From positions 8,644,940 through 8,708,939 of the forward strand of contig NC_066833.1 in the NCBI RefSeq assembly GCF_001640805.2: a DNA stretch of 64,000 nt, given 5' to 3'. Under the pieces are notes generated by a model that saw only the letters and a list, made by a program, of their open reading frames with translations, made no database searches and was not told the DNA's origin. The position numbers and the translations under genes are program-made. This stretch comes from Lates calcarifer. Taxonomy: Eukaryota > Chordata > Actinopteri > Centropomidae. Positions within the stretch are counted from its first letter, which is position 1. Every line of letters starts with the position of its first letter. Below, piece after piece: positions 63,660 through 64,000 of this stretch.

Positions 63660-64000
63660 GTCTGAGCCACAGACATGTGTCCTTCAAAAAGAGAGATGGA
63701 TACGAAAGAATAAAAGAGTAATGGAGGATAGGGGATAAAGAAAGGAGAGGAAGAAGTAGAAAAAGAAAAACTGCCTAATTCAGCAGCTGGACAAGAAACA
63801 TCCCAAATCTAAACGTAGCTCACGCAGAAGCAGCTAATATCAAGTATTTACCACTGAGCTTACTTGTCTAAGTCTGCATATAAAAACCACATCAAATCAA
63901 CGAGGCAGCAGAGGACGTATTATAACACATATATACAACATTGATGTCTTAATGTTGACAGGATGCTATAGTAAAATGTATCATCTCTTACACTCATGTT

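Overview
This is nuclear DNA from a bony fish, very probably a ray-finned teleost of percomorph type. Several signs support this: spliced vertebrate-style genes with GT/AG introns, dense CA/TG microsatellites, Tc1-like transposon remnants, a LINE tail with a typical teleost 3' region, a pair of fish-type olfactory receptors, and an NXPE3-like gene of the sort that is multiplied in teleosts. There are no bacterial-type genes, operons, CRISPR arrays or phage modules.

Layout. From 1 to about 39,100 I see no protein-coding exon I can defend. It is non-coding DNA (intergenic or large introns) packed with CA/TG microsatellites, several purine- or pyrimidine-rich stretches, G-runs, copies of an unclassified dispersed repeat (4,485; 14,211; inverted at 30,779), a LINE 3' fragment at 32,088, and some non-repetitive blocks that could be conserved regulatory elements. 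At about 39.1 kb the texture changes. The sequence becomes more AT-rich, long CA/TG tracts stop completely, and all recognisable genes lie to the right.

Genes. (1) A minus-strand B7-family immunoglobulin gene (ICOSLG/HHLA2/CD276-like) runs from its start exon at 48,084 to a transmembrane exon at 44,732, possibly with a tail exon at 42,556. Its second Ig exon carries an extra base that breaks the frame, and its V-like domain lacks the usual second cysteine. (2) A plus-strand NXPE3-like gene (six coding exons, 52,648 to 56,242) reads through without a break to 548 residues, with a membrane anchor and a C-terminal PC-esterase domain containing a GDS motif. (3) Two intact, single-exon, minus-strand olfactory receptors (58,328-59,263 and 62,709-63,659) are tandem paralogues sharing an exactly identical 243-bp block inside otherwise diverged genes. 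(4) A CpG-rich block with a splice donor at 61,461 may be the first exon of another plus-strand gene. (5) An unrecognised exon-like segment lies at 43,861-44,012 (+).

The genes do not form a pathway: one is an immune co-signalling-type receptor ligand, one a membrane-anchored probable esterase-fold protein, and two are odorant receptors. I found no convincing new biological system. The most unusual items are the damaged B7-like gene, the gene-conversion-like block in the receptors, three perfect fold-back inverted repeats (31,079; 37,133; 52,304), the sharp microsatellite boundary near 39.1 kb, and the unidentified dispersed repeat.
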